From Gigantopelta aegis (Eukaryota; Mollusca; Gastropoda; Neomphalida; Peltospiridae), in contig NC_054706.1 of NCBI RefSeq assembly GCF_016097555.1, positions 31,556,194-31,620,193 on the forward strand: a DNA stretch of 64,000 nt, read 5' to 3'. The position numbers and the translations under genes are program-made. Below are positions 32,713 to 44,495 of the stretch, one piece after another (within the stretch, counting starts at the first letter, position 1; each line of letters starts with the position of its first letter). The notes below the pieces were generated by a model that worked only from the letters and a program-made list of their open reading frames with translations, was not told the DNA's origin and made no database searches.

Positions 32713-32720
32713 CAGGCCTT

Positions 32721-33590
32721 TGCTGGAAATTTATTTTCAGGGGCTTAGTGGTTAGTTGTTAATGAGACGGAGAAATCGTTGTACTGACCTTACGCACACA
32801 TATTAGAACTCTTTCTCTATAGCAGCATGTAGGCCCTACTGAGATGCGAACCCAAAACTTACCAGCCTAAAGGCTGACTATACACGACACCTCCAAGGCT
32901 GGTAATCATAAATAATATTACAGCTTCCAACAAGGCCATATATACAGTAGCGAAACATTCACTGCCACCACGTGTTCTTTACAGTGATGTTGTTTTGCTT
33001 CATCGTAATTAGTGCATATTATCTACGGTTATATGGCGACGGAAAACGATAAATAATACATGTATTAAAAGGTATAGGAAAATTAATTGTGATTAATATT
33101 GCTATAAAGGCACTTTATAAACAGGCAGTTGTTATATAGCTTTCGCGAAATTCTAGTTAGGTCTAAAAACATTAAGTGATTTCTGGAACCCGGCCATACC
33201 TAGGAAAAAAAGGCCGACCATAAACAAAAACGTTTGATATATATATTAATAATATGAAAATAAATAAATAAAAGCTGACCTATCCGGCTTAATGAGGCAC
33301 GTGTGCAGGTAGAGGTTTTCGATACCGTCTAGGCCCTATCCTGTTAAAATTTCTACATACGTGCCTGCTCATTTATTTGTATTTGGGCCATTCCCTGAAA
33401 GACAAATTTGTTTAGGCCCTGTAGCCAGCCTACTTACGTGTATTTTTATGTGTGTATGGTCATAATACATTCCACAACATATTTTGCTAGCATTTGATTT
33501 AATAGTAACTGTATGCCTAGTAAAGGCTGTTCAAGAAATTATTGCAGGTTGAGACCAGGTAGGAAATGTGAGGGGAGTGGGAGACCATTA
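32721..33590. other. Non-coding stretch
   Basis: No gene or clear element. AT-rich with scattered simple repeats. Confidence 0.55.

Positions 33591-33593
<3 letters not shown>

Positions 33594-33630
<37 letters not shown>
33594..33630. repeat. (ATT)n microsatellite
   Basis: About twelve ATT units. Confidence 0.95.
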
Positions 33631-33631
<1 letters not shown>

Positions 33632-33896
33632 ACCTCAACTACCCTCCAAAATTACATTCGTTGAATTCTGGGGGGAAACATCATAGACGTACAGCGCATA
33701 ATGAATAATACGGATGCCTCGACCCCTTTTCCCCCACGTAATCATGTCTAGAATATTTATTTAAATTTGGTTTTTTTTCTCGTTCTTTTGGAAGTGAATT
33801 TCACAATGTACAATAAAATATGAGTTGGATACGTTTCATATTTTGTTAAAACAACACCATAAAGTTGGTGTAGAGGAGGTATAGTCTCTCTTACAC

Positions 33897-34076
33897 ACCC
33901 CCCCCCCCCCCCCCCCCCCCCAATTAAAAAAATAATAACCCTTCCCCCCCCCCCCCCCCCCACCCCCCCCCCCCCCCCCATTTTGTCCACCCGGAAATTA
34001 ACAAAAATAATAAACTCTTTGAATATCGTTTAATTATATCGTTTAAAATATCATATATATATATATATACCCGGGA

Positions 34077-34113
<37 letters not shown>
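33897..34113. repeat. Poly(C) clusters followed by (TA)n
   Basis: Two C-rich blocks (33898-33921 and about 33944-33979), then TA dinucleotides at about 34051-34068 and 34079-34114 around CCCGGGAA. Frames through the C blocks give polyglycine artefacts. Confidence 0.9.
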
Positions 34114-34114
<1 letters not shown>

Positions 34115-34116
<2 letters not shown>

Positions 34117-35218
34117 TGACAAAACCAGAAATACATCGGATTTGCCAAAAGTGATAACCTTTTAAAATAAGAGCTGTTAGGCGAAAATATTCTTCACTGT
34201 ATAATATTACCAAAATTGGTGCTTTTAATCTCTTTGGGATAGCGCACTAAATATATTAACAGTTTGTCACGATTATTATTTTAGATATTAGCCCCATTAC
34301 TTGTCTTTTTCCTTAAACAATTCATATGCATTGTATAACCAAAACATATATTGTGATTTACACTTAGATATAATCTAGTCTTGGTTTTGTGATAGTTTTA
34401 GAATTTTGAGTAGTTTAGGGATTTCTATATAGGCCCAACAAATAATATGTTCAGATTAATTAGAGTCGTAAGAGTGACCTCCCTTGACTGCTAAGATGCT
34501 GCTTTATTTATTTACTTTTAACACACTAGCTTGCATGGGACGACATGGTTTAGTCTGTTTAATACACTGTGTAGTTAAATTAAATTTATCTTATAGTATA
34601 AAAAAGCAGGTGATATAATAATGTTTTAAACTATTACGTATGTTCTGTTATTTTCATCTTTCCAAACAACTAGCTATGGTATATTATGGTATACATACAT
34701 ACATTACATACATACATACATACAATGCATTATTATTTGAATTGAATATATGACATATTTGGTAGTTTTTGCAGGAGTGCTTTTGATTTTAGCTGGTGGG
34801 ACTTTCCCAATATCTCATTTAGTAATAAGACTAACAAGTAACTTCCAACCACTGGGTTAGTTAAATACTAAGTGGATCAACATGCTTCTAACCGTCAAAG
34901 AAATATTTCAGGAGTCAGTTTAGTATTTTACATATGTAGATCTGTTTCACCAGATATAAAACAATTTTTTTAAAAAAATTTTTAGATTCACACACGCACG
35001 CACGCACGCACACACGCATCTATCATCTCTTCGTGGTATTTTCTAGTATGCTTAATGCATTTTGAACATGTGATTCTGAACCACCCCTAGAAGGGCGGGT
35101 GAGGTTTTTTTTTTAAAATTATTCTATCGACAGCAAGAAACAATTAATAATTCATAGTTGCTATCAAAGTGGGTTGTTTTTTTAATGGCAGAATTTTAAG
35201 AGTTTCAAAATAGTAGGA
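34115..35218. other. AT-rich non-coding stretch
   Basis: Contains CATA repeats near 34689-34722 and ACGC repeats near 34991-35010. No gene. Confidence 0.55.
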
Positions 35219-35353
35219 ATCGGGGATGGGAATTGGTGAACTGTAAAACAGAGAAATTCTTCAAATCCTAGGTTAAAATCTGTGCCATCTGACAGATTTT
35301 GGAGGAAAGGACGATTAAAATGCGAGGAAACGAGGAGAATTCCCACCCCTGAG
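35219..35353. mobile_element. Short MITE with GGGGATGGGAATT ends
   Basis: GGGGATGGGAATTGG at the left is answered by GAATTCCCACCCCTG at the right. Inverted matches continue inward around ACAGATTTTGGAGGAAAGGA. Confidence 0.6.
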
Positions 35354-36395
35354 GAATATCTTATGTTATTCAGTAGTTAACCATGTTATCTAATGTGATG
35401 GAGTGTCGTTAAAACATTCATTCATTCCCTAATCGTTAGGCTAATGTTCATACTGATGTTTGTCCTGTCTTAAAAGTGCAATTTTCAGCATAGGTATTTT
35501 TATTTAAACATTATAAATATGACATCCACTCCACGTTTCTTCCAGTGACCCGCTATTCTTCGATTTAATTTGCTCTCTCCATTTTTTTGTTTTGTTTTTT
35601 AATCCATTCTAGATCTGTTTTGTTTTCTCGTATCTAGATCTATGGGGTTGTTTTATTATTTTGATCTGTGCTTTTTTCTTCTTCTTCTCTAGATCTAAGC
35701 TTTTTCCTCTCCTATCTATAGTCCTTCCCACAGAGAACGCCATTTTTCATACTATGGAATTTACTACAAATTTCTGAGCTGACTCCTTTCTAAATTGCAC
35801 GAAAAAATAGTTTGTTTGTTTTCGTTATTACTAAAACTCGTTTAGTTATCTTCTTATGTCAAACCAAATTGAAATTATTTACCAAAAAAAGAAGAGAAAA
35901 CAACATGTCTTGTAGGAGGATGGGACGGACTATAGATATTTCCCCTTTTCTCGCTTGTTCTGTTGCTAACAAAAAGTCCCAAACACACGAGGCTGTTAAA
36001 ACTGTAGTTGTGTTTGTGTTGTGTATTAGTAAAAAATATTTTAAAATGGTGAAGTATAAAGAGGTGAGAAACGTATGATTAAAACTTTACAGAAATTCCG
36101 TTTGTTAGGTCACGGTCAAGGTCAAGGCAGCATGGTTAATGTGGTTTAGTTTCTCTGTCATGTTTTACTTTTTGTAAAAATGTGATGACAGTTCGTATTT
36201 TATACATATATATATGTACATATTTAGTTATGTATTGATTACCAGTGTAACATTTTGAAATAATTTTGAATAAATCATTCGTTGTACACACGGGATGACT
36301 TCGTCTTGTTTTTAGACGCCCGTTTTTAATGGGTCCTATCATGGTATGACGGTGTCCGTCAGTTCGTCTGTAACCGTTTTGTTTCCGTAGCCACA
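35354..36395. other. Non-coding stretch
   Basis: T-rich in parts (35578-35700). Open frames at 35812-36078 and 36136-36396 (minus) show no motifs. No gene is supported. Confidence 0.5.
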
Positions 36396-37265
36396 TAAGT
36401 AGTAGTAGTGGTGGTCGTAGTAATAGTGGTAGTAGTTGTTGACATAGTAGTAGTGATCATGGTAGTAGTAGTGATACTGGTAGTAGTACTGTTAGTGACA
36501 GTAATAGTGGTTGTGGTGGTAGTGTTAGTGGTTGTAGTGGTAGTGGTAGTGGTAGTAGTATTAGTCGTAGTGGTAGTAGTAGTAGCTGTTGCTGTAGTGG
36601 CAGTGATAATGGTAGTGGTAGGAGTGGTAGTGATAGTAGTAGAAGCAGTAACAGTAGTAGTAGTAGTAGTAGCAGTGGTAGTGGTAGTTGTAGTGGTGGT
36701 AGTATTAGTAGTGGTAGTGGTGGTAGTAATGGTAGTATTAGCTGTAGTGGTATTATTATTAGTAGTGTTGTTAGTAGTGGTCGTATTAGTACTAGTGTAG
36801 TGGTAATAGTGGTAGCAGTAGTAGAAGTAGTGGTGGTAGTAGTAGTAGTAGTATTGGTAGTAGTGGTAGTAGTAGGAGAAAGAGGAGGTGGAGGAGGAAA
36901 AATACTCCTAGTAGTACTATTGTTGTTGGTAGTAGTGGTGGTGGTGATAGTAGTAGTGGTGGTGTTAGTAGTAGTAGTGGTGGTGGTAGTAGTGGTGGTG
37001 GTAATAGTAGTAGTAGTAGTAGTAGTGGTAGTAGTAGTGGTAGTAGTAGTGGTGGTGTGGTAGTAGTGGTGGTGGTAGTGGTGATAGTAGTAGTGGTGAT
37101 GGTAGTGGTAGTAGTAGTGGCAGTGGCAATCTTAGTGGTAGTGGTAGTAGTAGCAGTGGTAGTTGTAGTGGTTGTGGTAGTGCTGGTAGTAATGATAGTA
37201 TTAGCTGTAGTGGTATTATTATTAGTAGTGTTGTTAGTAGTGGTCGTATTAGTACTAGTGTAGTG

Positions 37266-37296
<31 letters not shown>

Positions 37297-37525
37297 CAGT
37301 AGTAGAAGTAGTGGTAGTAGTGGTAGTAGTAGTAGTGGTAGTATTAGTGGTAGTGGTAGTAGTTGTAGTAGTAGTAGTTGTAGTAGTAGTATTGGTAGTA
37401 GTTCTAGTAGTAGTATTGGTAGTAGCAGGAAAAATACTCCTAGTAGTACTATTGTTGTTGGTAGTAGTAGTAGTGGTGGTAGTGGTAGTGGTAGTGGTAG
37501 TGGTAGTATTAGTGGTAGTGTTGGG
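36396..37525. repeat. 1.1-kb GTA/GTG trinucleotide satellite with internal duplications
   Basis: Almost entirely GTN triplets, mainly GTA and GTG. The block GTAGTATTAGCTGTAGTGG occurs near 36732 and 37195, and AATACTCCTAGTAGTACTAT near 36901 and 37433, so larger segments were copied after the triplet expansion. Polyvaline and polythreonine frames are artefacts. Confidence 0.95.
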
Positions 37526-37736
37526 AATCGGTTGAAATTTCATCATCTATCATCGGTTGTAATCTGTTACCACTAATCGATCGACTTTCGATTAGAATGT
37601 ATAGGAACTTGCAGATGATCGAACAAATTCGGAACTATGCAGCTATTTTTAAAATATGTACATTAGTGGGGCAGATATGTGAAAGAAACAGTGGGGTTTG
37701 TGGTAAATGCACCAAAATTTACATATTTAATATACA

Positions 37737-38062
37737 GAGGCGGGACGTAGCCCAGTGGTAAAGCGTTCGCTTCATGCGCGGTCGGTCTAGGATCGATTCC
37801 CGTCGGTAGATCCATTGGGCTATTTCTCGTTCCAGCCAGTGCTCTACAACTGATGTAACAAAGGCCGTGGTATGTACTATCCTGTCTGTGGGATGGTGCA
37901 TATAAAAGATCCCTTGCTGCTGATCAAAAAGAGTAGCCCATGACGTGGTGACAGCGGGTTTCCTCTCTCAAATTCTGTGTGGTCCTTAACCATATGTCTG
38001 ACGTCATATAACCGTAAATGAAATGTGTTGAGTGTCGTTAAATAAACCATTTCCTTTCCTTC
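37737..38062 (+). repeat. S1 SINE, full length, tail type 2
   Basis: Head GGCGGGACGTAGCCCAGTGG, complete body, tail ending GTCGTTAAATAAACCATTTC. One of the least diverged copies. Confidence 0.92.
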
Positions 38063-38176
38063 ATATAATATACAATGTTGTTAACAAGGCTTTATCAAGT
38101 TATTAATGGCAGCTTTCGACCAAATTTTGTATTAATTGTTGTTTTGAAATATGAAGATTATACCTTACATTACCAA

Positions 38177-38420
38177 GGTTTCTGCCAGAGGGTAAAACGG
38201 GTATGGCGCCATACCCAAATTATTTGTCAGATTTTATTTTTTAAAGTTAATTTTTTGACAAAATTAATGACTCTTATCATTAATATACGAGTTTCTTAAC
38301 CCTAACCCTAAACCTAACCAATTTTCTTTCTTGGGGAGGCCACTAATACTCCCTGTTGACTGTGGTTCCATTCCATTCCATAGCGCCATACCCAAAAATT
38401 TATCTCTGGCAGAAACACTG
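38177..38420. mobile_element. MITE with GTTTCTGCCAGAG ends, containing a telomere-like patch
   Basis: Left GGTTTCTGCCAGAGGG and GGTATGGCGCCATACCC are mirrored by the right ATAGCGCCATACCC and CTCTGGCAGAAAC. The interior includes TAACCCTAACCCTAAACC at about 38298-38316. Confidence 0.75.
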
Positions 38421-38841
38421 ATTACATAAAACTATACAATTAATTAATTCATTTACTAGCAAAAAGTATTAATTTTATTCGAAAAATCTATAGAGGTTGA
38501 CGAACAGCTTATTGTAGTTTTGGGGTACATATTTTGCACCAATTTTTATATCAATACATTTTTCAAAGCGAAGAATTGGCTGCTGATTTGGTGAACACTT
38601 GGAGCAGGTTTTCCTGTGTTCTCTTTATTTTTACCATGGATTCTTGGGGAAGTCACAGTTCACACCGAGTGCCAGCACATTACAAATTTGATAGTATCGA
38701 TTTTAACGTAATTATGCAGATTATATATGGAATCGATTAATCTGTAGTAATTTGTAATTTAAAATTAGTTCAGTATGACACTTGGAACTACGATTATTGA
38801 TTAATGATTCCAATATTACATTATATTTACAAAACCTTGTA
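38421..38841. other. Non-coding stretch
   Basis: No gene or repeat recognised. Confidence 0.5.
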
Positions 38842-39232
38842 TTAAAGGGACATTCCTGAGTTTCCTGCATTATAAGATGTTTCCTACTAATAAAATATTT
38901 CTACGATTAAACTTGCATATTAAATATATTTTCTTGTTTAGAACATCAGCGTCTGTATATTCAATGTGTTTCTGGTTGTCTTAATATTTATAAGAAACCC
39001 AAACTGGATTTTGTCTTCAAATAATTTCGTACGTATGAAAAAACTATATTTTAGGAAATAAGATGAAATTTAACCTAGTACAAATATTAGAACGATCAGA
39101 AACACGTTTATTATACAGCCACTAATATTTTATGTAGAAAAATATATTTGATATGTAATTACAATCGTTAAAAAGTCTCTGTTAGTCGATAACATCTTAA
39201 AAAGTGCAGCAAACTCAGGAATGTCCCTTTAA
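38842..39232. mobile_element. TTAA-flanked MITE, copy 2 of the first subfamily
   Basis: Ends TTAAAGGGACATTCCTGAG and CTCAGGAATGTCCCTTTAA. Close match to 2007-2396 over its whole length. Confidence 0.85.
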
Positions 39233-39807
39233 TGTGGGTATCAGGCCCATTTCCTATTCTTGATCACACTCACCAGATTTTTGTGTTGCTGTGCTTCTAT
39301 GCATTTGCAGTGTCCTTTGCAGCTTGTTAATGTCGTCCATTTCACCTTCCACTCAACAGTCCTTCTTTCAAACCATGCCAAGGTCTACTCGGTACTCCAC
39401 ACTAAGAACAAGACGTTGGACTAGTGCATCGTGTATTGATGAATTATATTCTATTCCTCTGCCTTTTCGTGTGAACATGACGGTTTTGGCTGTTTACCTT
39501 ACCCTCTGCTCTTCCTTGATCATACATACCTATACTGTATCATAGAATGGGTGTTAGTACATTGTTCAGACTATCTGTTGCTGAACATTTTGAGATTGCA
39601 CACAGCACACAACTAGCCAGTGCAAGAAATACTGACTCCATGCACTGCATTTGACATTGGCAATTGCATCCAGGTACAAATTTGTATATGACTTTCTGTT
39701 ACAAAGGCAATGCATATCAGATTCTTCTGGTGAGTGTGTCTATCGTCATTCGATGGTGTTGTCCAGGTGCCGTGCTTACAAAACTTTTAGAGTCCAGACT
39801 CAATCTC
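39233..39807. other. Non-coding stretch
   Basis: No supported gene. Short open frames at 39291-39545 and 39651-39869 lack motifs. Confidence 0.5.
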
Positions 39808-39912
39808 TAATGACGTCACACGCATACAATTTGTATGGCGTTGCCATGACAGTAGGTCACAGACTCTAATAGAGCTTCGTGTCTAGACTAAACGTTTTAT
39901 AAGCACCAGGGC
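39808..39912 (+). repeat. Second copy of the repeat at 31580-31690
   Basis: Shares CTAATGACGTCACACGCATA and CGTTTTATAAGCACCAGGGC. Also lies immediately left of a GGGCCC-ended element. Confidence 0.8.
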
Positions 39913-40062
39913 CCATATTTTCGAAGCTATCTTAGCTTACGAAATCGTGAAATTATCGTAAGCTATGACGTCACTATGGCGTGCGCTGTAGTGACGTCAC
40001 AACCTACGACGATTTTATGATTTCGTAGCGCTAAGATGGTTTCGAAAATAGGGCCCCTGGCC
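39906..40062. mobile_element. Palindromic MITE with CCAGGGCCC...TTTTCGAA ends
   Basis: Left CAGGGCCCATATTTTCGAAG is mirrored by right TTTCGAAAATAGGGCCCCTG. Further inverted pairs (TTACGAAATCGTGAAAT against ATTTTATGATTTCGTAG, TGACGTCACTA against TAGTGACGTCA) make the whole unit nearly one hairpin. Confidence 0.85.
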
Positions 40063-40383
40063 TGCATGCTGTCAGTTTTTAAAACCCTGGACTGGTTTCT
40101 GTGCTAACACTGGATCAGCCACTGTTCACGACTGCTAAACTAATCCAGTGGCAGTGGCCAGATGAATATGGATAGCAGCAGTTTGTCATTGTGCTTGGTG
40201 GTTTATACATTGAGGTAGCTGCCTTGAGAACTCCTTGAAGATAGTGACTGGACAAATGCTCTGACCCAAGCAGGTATTGTAACACCTGGAATGGCTGATT
40301 CCTTTCTCAAATGCTCACACATCACACGAACAAGATACGCACATCAGGCGATATCCAGTGCTTAGTCAATTCTCCTTCAAAAA
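40063..40383. other. Non-coding stretch
   Basis: No gene or repeat recognised. Confidence 0.5.
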
Positions 40384-40394
40384 GACTATGATGC

Positions 40395-40656
40395 TAATAA
40401 TAATGAATGAATGTTTAACGACACCCCAGCACGAAAAATACATCGGCTATTGGGTGTCAAACTATGGTAAAGTGATAATCAACATCAACATAAAAATTCA
40501 AGATTTAAATAAAAACAGTGTAAAGAACTGTACAAAAATACAAATATCACAGATAGATACTGACTTTTACTCCAAATTTCAATTTGTGCTGTATTGGCCA
40601 TTCTCAAAGAGAATGTTACACCCCTGCACCACAGTGAGGTTACAGCACACGCAGGG
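40395..40656 (-). repeat. SINE-like short element (family S4), 11-bp target duplication
   Basis: Flanked by GACTATGATGC at 40384-40394 and 40657-40667. On the minus strand it starts CCCTGCGTGTGCTGTAACC, contains TGTAACATTCTCTTTGAGAA, and ends with the L-b LINE tail CACCCAATAGCCGATG, GGGGTGTCGTTAAACATTC and (CATT)n. The copy at 41401-41676 starts at nearly the same base. Confidence 0.85.
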
Positions 40657-40667
40657 GACTATGATGC

Positions 40668-41386
40668 ATGACATAACTATATTCATCAACAACATTTATT
40701 ATCCATATTTCTTATACATTACTATCATTTATCTGCTGGTGTGGTAGTATTGTTGTTCGTAACATGGTCCAGGGATTTTACTTTTTATTTCTAGTCCAGA
40801 ATTCTTTTTTTTCTTTATTTTGTTCTTCTCTTTGTTATGACCAGTAAGAAATGTTTTTATTTCAACTTGTTATCCAATTTAGCCTTCCATGCTCGTTCGT
40901 TCTAAAATACAATCTCCCTCGAAACACACACACAACATGCTAGCTACGGCTTGATACATATTCTTCCAAAAACTAATGTTAGCATGTAGATTTAGGCATA
41001 CATTATTCTTTTCTTCTTTTCTTTTTAACTATTCAAAATACATTTTTAATTCCATCTCCTAGATCGTAAAATCATTCTCACAAAACTTCGTTTAAACGGA
41101 CGCCTCTTAATTCGATACCGTACCTGTAAACACATTAATTTATGTTTGAAAACATAAAGCACTGTTACAACGGACCAAAATATTTGGTCACACTTCCGAT
41201 TATTCTCCTCATGTAAACACGGCTAGATACCGATGACGAATATTGGTTATAGAGAGCTGAAACTATTCGGATTTTAGATAATTGTTCGTATTGCACTCAG
41301 CCATATTATAAACCATGTACAAAATGTTTTAAAAATCAGTAGATATCGGGACAGATAATTTTAAAATAATTCCGAAAATGTAACAC
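40668..41386. other. Non-coding stretch
   Basis: No gene recognised. T- and A-rich. Confidence 0.5.
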
Positions 41387-41400
41387 AAATGGAAAGGAAT

Positions 41401-41676
41401 GAATGAATGAATGAATGTTTAACGACACCCCAGCACGAAAAATACATCGGCTATTGGGTGTCAAACTATGGTAATGCAAACAAATAAAGTGATGATCAAC
41501 ATCAATATAAAAATTCATGATTTAAATAAAAACAGTGTAAAGAACTGTGCAAAAATACAAATATCACAGATAGATACTGACTTTTACTCAAAATTTCAAT
41601 TTTGTGCTGTATTGGCCATTCTCAAAGAGAATGTAACACCCCTGCACCACGGTGAGGTTACTGCACGCGCAGGAGC
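41401..41676 (-). repeat. SINE-like short element (family S4), second copy
   Basis: Flanks AAATGGAAAGGAAT (41387-41400) and AAATGAAAAGGAAT (41677-41690) differ by one base. Same internal order as 40395-40656. Confidence 0.82.
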
Positions 41677-41863
41677 AAATGAAAAGGAATACACTTCAAA
41701 AATGTAAACAACCGACTCTAATATCAGAATAATATAATAAAATAACCAGTGCAGTATGATTAATTTGTATTCCTTGATATTAAAGGTTCAATATCTCTGT
41801 TACAAATGACATATTTCGTTAATTTTAGATTTAACTGCAAACGAATCGATACCCTAGACAACA

Positions 41864-42029
41864 GACCCGTAGCCAGAATTATGAGAGGGGGTGGGTCGTT
41901 TGGGCCTACGGTGAGACACAAAATACCTCACACGAGGGGGTATATTAAGAAAAAACCCACTGGTGTGTATGTGTGGGGGGGGGGGGGGGGTGTCAACCGA
42001 CCCCCCGACCCTAATTGGCTACGGGCCTG
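41864..42029. mobile_element. MITE with CCCGTAGCCAG ends
   Basis: GACCCGTAGCCAGAATT at the left is answered by AATTGGCTACGGGCC at the right. The interior has a G run at 41975-41990. Confidence 0.75.
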
Positions 42030-42596
42030 CACAATCTTTGCATATAGAACTCAAGAATATCAAAATTATAATATGCTTATACCTATAAAAAAAGATATGA
42101 AGTGAAATTTTGAAAAAATATCTAAAACAAACTTTGAGAGATATTGTCGAAAATTAGGAAAGAGGTATATAATAAAAAGACCATTTCATGGGGGGGTTTT
42201 TTAATACAATTTTTATGTTAAGTCCTCATGTGTGAAAATCGTATTTGCACGAATTGCTTCACAATTTGTGAAAATATGCTTTTCACAGATCACTCTTTGG
42301 CATAAACATCGTAATGGAAAAACCCATGAAATAGCCTCTGTTTAGTAAGCAATAAGAAGTAACCATTAATTTGTGGCCTGAACAAATAGTTCAATGAACG
42401 GAGCTTGTTGACCACGACAGTGCTTGAGCATTGAATTAACATTGGTAAGAAAATGCAAAACAAAATACCTTTTAGTTTGGTGACTAATATCATTTCCTGA
42501 GGTGCTTAGATTGTAGGATTGAAACTATACCTTGGACTGAGTTCTTTTCTATCACATGTCCAACATATTAAATATTGAAGGCATTGGATGTGTTGT
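42030..42596. other. Non-coding stretch
   Basis: No gene or repeat recognised. Confidence 0.5.
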
Positions 42597-42998
42597 TACC
42601 GGCCTCGGTGGCGTCGTGGTTAAGTCATCGGTCTACAGGCTGGTAGGTTCTGGGTTCGGATCCCAGTCAAGGGTAAGGGACTTTTAATCCAGATACCGAC
42701 TCCAAACCCTGAGCGAGTGCTTCGCAAGGCTCATTGGATAGGTGTAAACCACTTGCACCGACCAGTGATCCATAACTGGTTCAACAAAGGCCATGGTTTG
42801 TGCTATCCTGCCTGTGGGAAGCGCAGATAAAAGATCCCTTGCTGCCTGTCGTAAAAGAGTAGCCTATGTGGCGACAGCGGGTTTCCTCTAAAAAAAAACA
42901 GTGTCAGAATGACCATATGTTTGACGTCCAATAGCCGATGATAAGATAAAAAAATCAATGTGTTCTAGTGGCGTCGTTAAATAAAACAAACTTTTTAC
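42597..42998 (+). repeat. S3 SINE, full length, tail type 1
   Basis: Best S3 copy: head CCGGCCTCGGTGGCGTCGTG, linker GAGCGAGTGCTTCGCAAGGC, body ATAACTGGTTCAACAAAGGC, tail GTGGCGTCGTTAAATAAAAC. Confidence 0.92.
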
Positions 42999-44493
42999 TT
43001 TTGGATGTGTTGTTCTGTCTGTGGTCTAGTGTGTATAAAACATGTTTTGCAGTTAATATAAACGTATGTTTATTATTTATGGAATTAATCGATATCCTGG
43101 AGTGGTGATGTTTAAAAAACAATCTTTTAACATTATATACTATTTCCTTATTACGATTGTGTTCATTTTATCTTGCAGAAAAAAACATTTCCATCCACCC
43201 AAGTCGTTCAGGTTTACTCAAGGACCAAGGTAGAATTTTTTTTAGAAATTGTACATATTAGTGCTTTTTTTTTTGGACAGTCATATATGTATATCATATA
43301 TCTATACAGAACTTTCAATACAGAACTTCTCATATTGCACGAGTTTATTTTGAGCAAGAATATATACCACGAGACCGCGTATGTATGTTTTTTCGCAAAA
43401 TAAACGAGTGCATTAAATAGGAAACGAAAACAACGTATGTGAAGTTCTCTATGTATTACATACCTTCTGTTATGTTTTATGTGGGTGTTCAAAATTATGA
43501 AAAATGCATTTTGGGGTATTGGAAACATCATGATGACTAGAAACAATTGATTTCAGTGATCATAAACGGCTCTAATAGTGAAAAATATGCTTTAGTGTTT
43601 ACAAAAACAACGGTTTATCCCATTAATGCTTAATAAAACAACTTGCCCACATAAAATAACGTCATCAAGTATAATGTTCCCTGACATCGTCATTTTTACA
43701 TTCATTGAGAAATGAATAAACTCCCGTTGCTATATGTGGACAAATGGGATGATGTTATATTTTAATGAATGTAATAGAAATTTATATATATAATATTTTT
43801 GAAATGTTTCAATTTTATATGACTACATACAGATAAATAACCTTTTACTAAGTTTATTTGTTGAACAAGCAACTTTTTAATAATTGCCATGAAGCAGCGT
43901 GAGTGTAAACGAAGTGGTAAGGGAACTGAATATTTTAATCCTATATGATGCAGTGACATATTACTGCAATGGTAGTCTTTCAAAATCAGCTGAAAGAACA
44001 TTGACATAAACATAACATTGCATATTTACATGTTATTGAAATATAATTGAGAAATGTCTACTTTTATACAATAATATTAATTGTGGACGACGTCAAAGAA
44101 TAACTCAATGTTATCCTTCGATAAATGTCAAAACATTATGCCATTACGTCAAATGGGACATCATTACGTAAAACAGATCATTACGTAAAACAGATAACTT
44201 TAGAAAGTGGTTTATGACTTATTTGGAGTTTTATCTAAATAGGTTGTATTGCTTGTAAATTATTAGAATTGTTGGTCAATTTTGTTGAATTTATTAATGT
44301 ATAACAGTCACAAATTCATTATGAATTCGTTGTGCTACGCGATTTTATGCAGTTTATAGTAATTTTTATTTCCACTTAGCAAGTTAATTTAAATGCTACC
44401 AGTATGGAAATATTTTTAATGGTTCTATATAATCTAAGTACTTAATGACAATAAAACCAGTTTTATATCCAGTCGGGCTATGTTCATTTGATA
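42999..44493. other. AT-rich non-coding stretch, possible intron of a Myb-like gene
   Basis: No recognised domain. Positions 43630-43765 resemble 48190-48325 in the same orientation (TTACATTCATTGA, GTTGCTA, CAAATGGGATGATGTTAT). The stretch precedes the Tc1 element and the exon-like segment at 46115. Confidence 0.45.
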
Positions 44494-44495
44494 TA

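Larger units (their letters stand above)
31684..32720. mobile_element. MITE-like element expanded by a 60-bp array and containing a second MITE
   Basis: The left end CCAGGGCCCATTTTCAC is mirrored by the right end GTGAAATGGGCACCAGG. The right subterminal sequence (GACGTAAACTTAAGATGTTT) has been amplified into the 60-bp array at 32124-32712. A further element sits at 31871-32123. Single relatives of this end sequence occur near 46333-46400 and 46990-47075. Confidence 0.65.

Noticed and set aside
32109-32755. Long repetitive open frames on both strands
   Set aside because: Products of the 60-bp array, whose period is a multiple of three and contains no stop in several frames.
36408-37546. Polyvaline and polythreonine frames up to 193 codons
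   Set aside because: Artefacts of the GTA/GTG triplet satellite.
43179-43229. Possible 51-bp exon between TCTTGCAG and AAG|GTAGAA
   Set aside because: Splice-like ends only; too short, no motif, and no partner exon could be linked with confidence.
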